This document shows positions 59,368 to 64,000 of a stretch of DNA of 64,000 bases, piece by piece. Where the stretch lies: positions 20,182,365 through 20,246,364 of the forward strand of contig BTRK01000006.1 in NCBI GenBank assembly GCA_036245805.1. The letters are read 5' to 3'. This stretch comes from Pristionchus mayeri (taxonomy: Eukaryota; Nematoda; Chromadorea; Rhabditida; Neodiplogasteridae). A program made the position numbers and the translations under genes. Position 1 is the first letter of the stretch. The number at the start of each line of letters is the position of its first letter. The notes beneath the pieces are model-generated. The model searched no databases and was not told where the DNA came from. It saw only the letters and a list, made by a program, of their open reading frames with translations.

Positions 59368-61073
59368 TTATGAAAAGAAAGCCCGAAATACACAGGCATT
59401 GTAGCCATAATGCCAGCTTTTCACTTCCACTTTATGATCCGTTCCCTCGATCTCGATGGAATAGATGTTAGTTCGATATCTGTCGTTCGTTAGATTGCTT
59501 ATCTGCAATTTCAACAGGATTATTATAACTGAGTTTTCAGTTTTATTCCACCTTGATTACCTTCAGATCAGGCTCTAAATATTGCTGAAAGTCATTGAAT
59601 TGGATGTGTCTTCCTGTATGGAAAAACCACTGGCCTATCTTCTTCTGCTGCAATCGCCTCTGCAATCGCGTAAGCAATTATTACCCAAATAATATCGATC
59701 TAACGGGATGCATCGTATCTTTGTGCAGTGGTATGCAAATTCGAAAGGGGTATGTTAGTGACTTACCAAAAGCGGAGGAATCACCCAATCGTGTGCTGAA
59801 TAAGTGTTGATAAGCATTCGAGGCATTTCGAATGTTCCGAAATTCGGTAAATATTCCATTAGGTCAATTTCCGGTCGAAATTCTCGATTCTGAATTTGTG
59901 TGTGAAATATTATTTTTGTATTGCGTTTTACAACATGATATCCCCCATTGTCGCAGTTAAATTTAATGGAAGAAAACAATTTCAAAACTTTTGACACTCA
60001 CTCTTAGGTAAGGATCGGTGAATGACAAATTCGGAAGATGAAATACTTGAGAGTAGTCTATAAGGAACTGCTGAGGGACGAGATTAGTCCCCCTCCCTCG
60101 AAATCGCAAGCTGACTGTCTCGATTTTGGCGCAAAGTAACATAGAGAGAAATCTGAAGTTTCTAATGTTCGCATATCACTATTTATATTCGGCGAACCTC
60201 TCCTTGATGTTCATTGTTGAAGTTTCGTCGAAGAAACAATCATCGACTCTCAAAGAGGACAATGAAGGGAGGCAAGTGATGAATTCGAGAAGTTTGATCG
60301 AGTTCTTGTCAAAGCAAATCTGAATATGTGTTGTTGAAATAAGTGTGTTCTATGAAAATAAGAACAAAATTTAAACTCTACCGATTTGAACTTGCAACTC
60401 TCAAAATCGAATCTGTCTACAACAGTCAAAATCCGATGGACGATAATTTCGAAATCCATTTCTTGTTGTGGGAGGATTGGATGGACCTTCTGTGAAGCAA
60501 ATTTTGCGAAGTAGAGTTTAAAATTGCTCACTCTTTGGATATTTCCACATTTCTCTGCCTTCAGGAGTACGGATTTGGTTGTGGGGGAAACATTGAGAGA
60601 ATAACTTATCGAATGACCATAATCAATCGAGATCCAGAAGAGTGCTGGAGATTCCTGAAGCCCAACTTTCATTTTCAACGTTATAACTTGAAATGACCAT
60701 ATAATATCTCACTACTTCGGTAATGACGAGTTCACAAGCTTTCACTTTCATGGCTCGAGATCGTGCAGACTTTGACAAGGCTTCTAATCGATTGTTTAAT
60801 GTGCTGATTTCATCGAGATCATTTCTGAATCAATTTATTGAACCGATGTAAAATTTTAATTTTGTTTCGGGGTACTCACAGATCGATTCTCTCGAAAACA
60901 TCCCTCAAACAATGGTTAGACAGTCCAGATAAATAGTCCTCAATATATTGTTTTGACAATTGAAGTGTCCTGAGAGAACTTACCACCCCTCTTGGGTTTC
61001 GTAATTTTATCTTCTTCCTTGAATTTTTAGTATCAGTTGCTTCTTGAATCGCTCGCTTACGCGTTGTAGCCAT
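59368..61073 (-). CDS. F-box protein, paralogue C
   Basis: Start at 61073 (MATTRKRAIQEATD), chosen because the aligned N-termini of A and B begin at the same place; an earlier in-frame ATG at 61199 lies in the leader. Basic 'SRKKIKLRNPRGV', F-box 'GLSNHCLRDVFERIDL', the same helical exon as B, then 'ESPALFWISIDYGHSISY', 'VDRFDFESCKFKS', further exons and the end 'VEVKSWHYGYNACVFRAFF' at stop 59368-59370. Presumed SCF adaptor, target unknown. Confidence 0.72.
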
Positions 61074-62089
61074 CTCTTCTGAATATGCAAGGAAGTTAAT
61101 AGGTGGAAATGCGAAAAAAAAAGAATTAAAAAATCTGCATTCGCAGACGGCATACATCGTGTTTACCTTGCTAGCAAATAGGCGGGTTCCTCCCGGCACT
61201 CCATGTTTTCACAGGTTTGAACACGAAGAAAGAGGGAAGGGAGGCCGCTTCGCTGGAGAGACGCGTCGCGGTTCTCCTTCTCACTCGCGCATTTCCCTTA
61301 CTCGTTGTTCGAGGTGCCCATTCAGATTTTTAAAAAGTGCCATGAACATGAAAAATATCGCATGCTACACACTCTGAACGTTGTTTCACAAACATTATCA
61401 TACTTTTGTCGTGGGATTTTATTTTTATTCAAAGCGTTGAAATTATGGCTCAATTTTGAAAGAATAAAATAATGCATTTATTGAGATAAGCAGAATATTG
61501 TAGGAATGAAATGTTTTCTTTTAGAAGAATTCAATCAATACACTTTTTTAAACGGCGAAAGAAGATGCAAATAAATGCGTCATATAGACACGTCCCAATA
61601 CCTAAAGTCTACAAAGGTATCAGAAATATCCAGACGTGAACATCTACTTGAGAGGATTCCGTATGCGAGATGCATACCTTCGCATGAGTTTCTCATAGTC
61701 GAGAAGCACATGGAATATCTTTCCGATATACTGATTCAGTCCACTAATCCAGCCACGTGAATCAAATACAAAGCTTGAAGCCAAATTATTAAACAAATAA
61801 ATCTCAACTACAGGCTTACCAGACATAGTTTCAAACAAAAACTTGCAATATGCAATTTGTTCATCTGCAACAACAAAATATACGACGAAGTGCTACATGA
61901 CCGATTAAATGAATTAGTTTTTTCGAGTGTGATTAGTTCATGTTCGTGAAATGTACATCCTCGACAATGTTCGACAATGTTTGTAATATTCGACAATATA
62001 TGTTTGTAATAGACGTTTCATATTTCAAAGTATGAATTTAAGACGATACATTTCTGTTATTGTATGACACAACATGAGAATGTGCACCA
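61074..62089. other. Intergenic stretch
   Basis: Between F-box gene C (-) and the next gene (+), a divergent arrangement. AT-rich. No supported exon. Short open frames lack motifs. Tandem copies of TATTCGACAATATATGTTTGTAAT-like words occur near 61965-62005. Confidence 0.4.
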
Positions 62090-64000
62090 ATGGACACAGC
62101 CAGCACTGCCAGCGGGTCAACTGGAGTTGTCAACTTTGATTGGGCGACTTTGATTACCCTCTGGCATTCCTTGCAACTCGATCACTATTATACTGAATAT
62201 CGGAGGGATCCAGTTGTAAGTGATTGGAAGGCACCAATGTTCCCTTTGTCTCTGTGCAATTCATTCTTAGTCAAGCATTCGAGAGCCATCTCCTTTATCC
62301 CTTCTTTTCCTCTAGATTTCTTTATTTGGTGTTTACCCAATTTTATCTATCTCATAATTTCGATTTCATATATTTGTGGGGCTCAATTCAATTCACTTGC
62401 ATTTTTGGTAACCATATCACGCATGTCACGAGAGAATCGAGTTAGATGTTCAAAACTTGGTAATGGGATCAAAATGGACAAATATGTTCTTATCATTTTT
62501 ATTCACCCCTAGGTATGCCCTAACACCACCCGAAATCATTTTGTTCTGAGATCATTCTTAAGGTCACTACGTCGAATACCCTACCTGCGACCCTAACTTT
62601 AACAGCGTATATCTCGTTTCCAGAGCGGTTGTGAGGGAAATTTCACTCTGAGGAGCCCCTGGTTATTTTTCGAGCTCTATCGATCTATGAAATGTAGAAG
62701 TCATGAATGTTCTTTAGAACTGAGCTACCGTTAAGGTAGGTTAAGTCAAAAGTGTAGGAAAAGATTCCATAGATTTTGGGACATGTGATAGCTCGTGTTG
62801 AGCTCTTTCGAATAAGGTATTTGTGGTTCTAAAAAGAGGGGACCCAAGCAACGTTTTGGCCCTTAGAAAAGGTTCAGTTGATTTGAAGATATTTTTCAAC
62901 ATAAAATAAAAAGAAAGACCATTCATTCTTGGTTGCGCGCGCCGAAGGGTTCGGTGTGAGAGATATTGGTCTCTTCATTTTCAATTATCTCTCGCATATT
63001 GAGCGCGGTGAGAGATGAAATGAAATTACTTCAAATCAACTAAACATTTCTAAGGGCCACAACGTTGCTTGGGTCCCCCTCTTTTTAGAACCGCAAATAC
63101 CTTATTCGAAAGAGCTCGACGCGGGCTATCACATATCCCAATATCTATGGAATCTTTTCCTACACTTTTGACTTAAACTACTTAACTGTAACTCAGTTCT
63201 AAATAACATTCATGACTTCTAGTTTTGATAGATCGATAGAGCTCGAGATATAACCAGGGGCTCCTCAGAATGAAATTTCCGTCAAAACCACTCCAGAAAC
63301 GAGATATACGCTGTTAAAGTTAGGGTCGCAGGTATGGTACTCGACGTAGTGACCTAAAGAATGATCTCAGAACAAAATGACTTCGGGTGGTGTTAGGGCA
63401 TACCTTGGGGTGAATAAAAATGATGAGAAAATTTTTTGCCATTACCACTCCCAGATCGATTCTCTCGTGACAGGCGTGATATGCATTATTTACATAATCT
63501 CATAAAAAACTTACCTGTTCGCAAATAAGATCTGTAAGTTTCCAATTTTCAGAAACGTGTCAAGATGGGAAAATGCATCAGTCGACCTAACAAAAAGGAG
63601 CAATTCAGCTTCTGTTCTGTTTCGACTTGGACAGAGGAGTTCGAACAAGTCGCACAGGACCGTTGTGAGAAAAACAAATGGTAAGATCTATACATATGTT
63701 AATCGGATATAATTATCAAAAGTATGTTTTTGAAAATTATATGAATGATTATGATAATTTTCAGCACATCATCTCTAGCAGAGCTTCCAATGGAATTGTT
63801 GGAAAACATCTTTAAGCGACTAGACTTGAAATCGGTACTTACCCTCAGATTGGTCAGTTTTTTCTAGAAATGATTTTTTTCAAGAGAAATTGTTAGTTAG
63901 CATCAATCGTTCTTTTACTGCAGGTGTGCAAAGCTACGAAGGACGTAACGGAAGCCATGGTACTCGATGGTCCACAGACAAAAGTCAACCATGGTCTTGA
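62090..64000 (+). CDS. F-box protein gene, partial (runs off the window)
   Basis: Secure exons: 63565-63680 (if ATG 63565 is the start: MGKCISRPNKKEQ), 63765-63852 with an F-box ('SLAELPMELLENIFKRLDL'), and 63924 onward ('VCKATKDVTEAMVLDGP'), all in phase with normal splice sites. MGKCIS fits the N-myristoylation pattern MGxxxS, with a Cys that could be palmitoylated, so a membrane-attached form is possible. Alternatively an exon at 62090-62215 ('MDTASTASGSTGVVNF' to 'YRRDPV', good gtaagt donor) joins in phase to AAACGTGTC before that ATG and adds about 46 residues. The fold-back element at 62493-63424 would then be in intron 1. Presumed SCF adaptor. Confidence 0.65.
62493..63424. mobile_element. 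Fold-back element, third type
   Basis: About 932 bases. ATCATTTTTATTCACCCC at the left is inverted at the right, and the arms mirror over some 350-400 bases (for example CTTCGGGTGGTGTTAGGGCA near 63381-63400 inverts at 62514-62533). The centre near 62.95 kb contains GTTGCGCGCGCCGAAGG. No clear target duplication, no coding frame. Confidence 0.75.

Noticed and set aside
61575..61996. Possible small genes between the F-box gene C and the last gene
   Set aside because: Frames of about 60 residues on both strands with no motif or splice context.
1..64000. CRISPR arrays, bacterial operons, rRNA
   Set aside because: The sequence is eukaryotic with spliced genes. The regular hairpin arrays lack unique spacers and are part of a transposable element.

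Overview
This is eukaryotic, almost certainly nematode DNA. Genes are split by many small GT-AG introns (several of 41-50 bases) with TTTCAG-type acceptors. The families present fit a nematode: a serpentine chemoreceptor, a tandem F-box array, M13 (neprilysin) peptidases, a THAP protein and RTE and mariner transposons. A diplogastrid such as Pristionchus is plausible, but that is inference.

Layout. 0.2-3.0 kb (-): a nucleobase/ascorbate transporter. 3.5-7.1 kb (-): a protein with two RING fingers around a coiled coil, its middle exon split by a 1.9 kb fold-back element. 8.5-17.9 kb (+) and 22.4-32.8 kb (-): two convergent copies of one long gene encoding two complete M13 domains in a single chain. 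The left copy is a pseudogene (stops, frameshifts, lost segment, lost splice site). The right copy reads intact but has a MITE exactly on a 3' splice site. Between them lie a THAP gene and a gene ending in a P2X7-receptor C-terminal-type domain.

33.1-42.8 kb: a giant imperfect palindrome (axis near 38,812) with terminal inverted repeats and a perfect 6-base target duplication (CATACT). It carries small compact virus-like genes in mirror image, and I read it as a fold-back derivative of a Maverick/Polinton-type element. It sits inside an older mariner-like element whose ends are found at 32,969 and 43,588.

44.9-51.6 kb (+): membrane-protein exons, a dead mariner with perfect ends, and a Sra/Srab-like chemoreceptor gene whose coding exon was hit by an RTE retrotransposon and then by a MITE. 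51.9-61.1 kb (-): three tandem F-box paralogues. The first is cut off from its probable promoter by a LINE, which itself holds a second member of the fold-back family seen at 4-6 kb. 62.1-64.0 kb (+): the start of another F-box gene, with a third type of fold-back element in or before its first intron.

The main theme is repeated insertion into genes. At least four insertions can be resolved to the base by their target duplications, and removing each rejoins a reading frame or a splice site. All boundaries and frames were read by eye. No alignment, domain search or transcript data were available.
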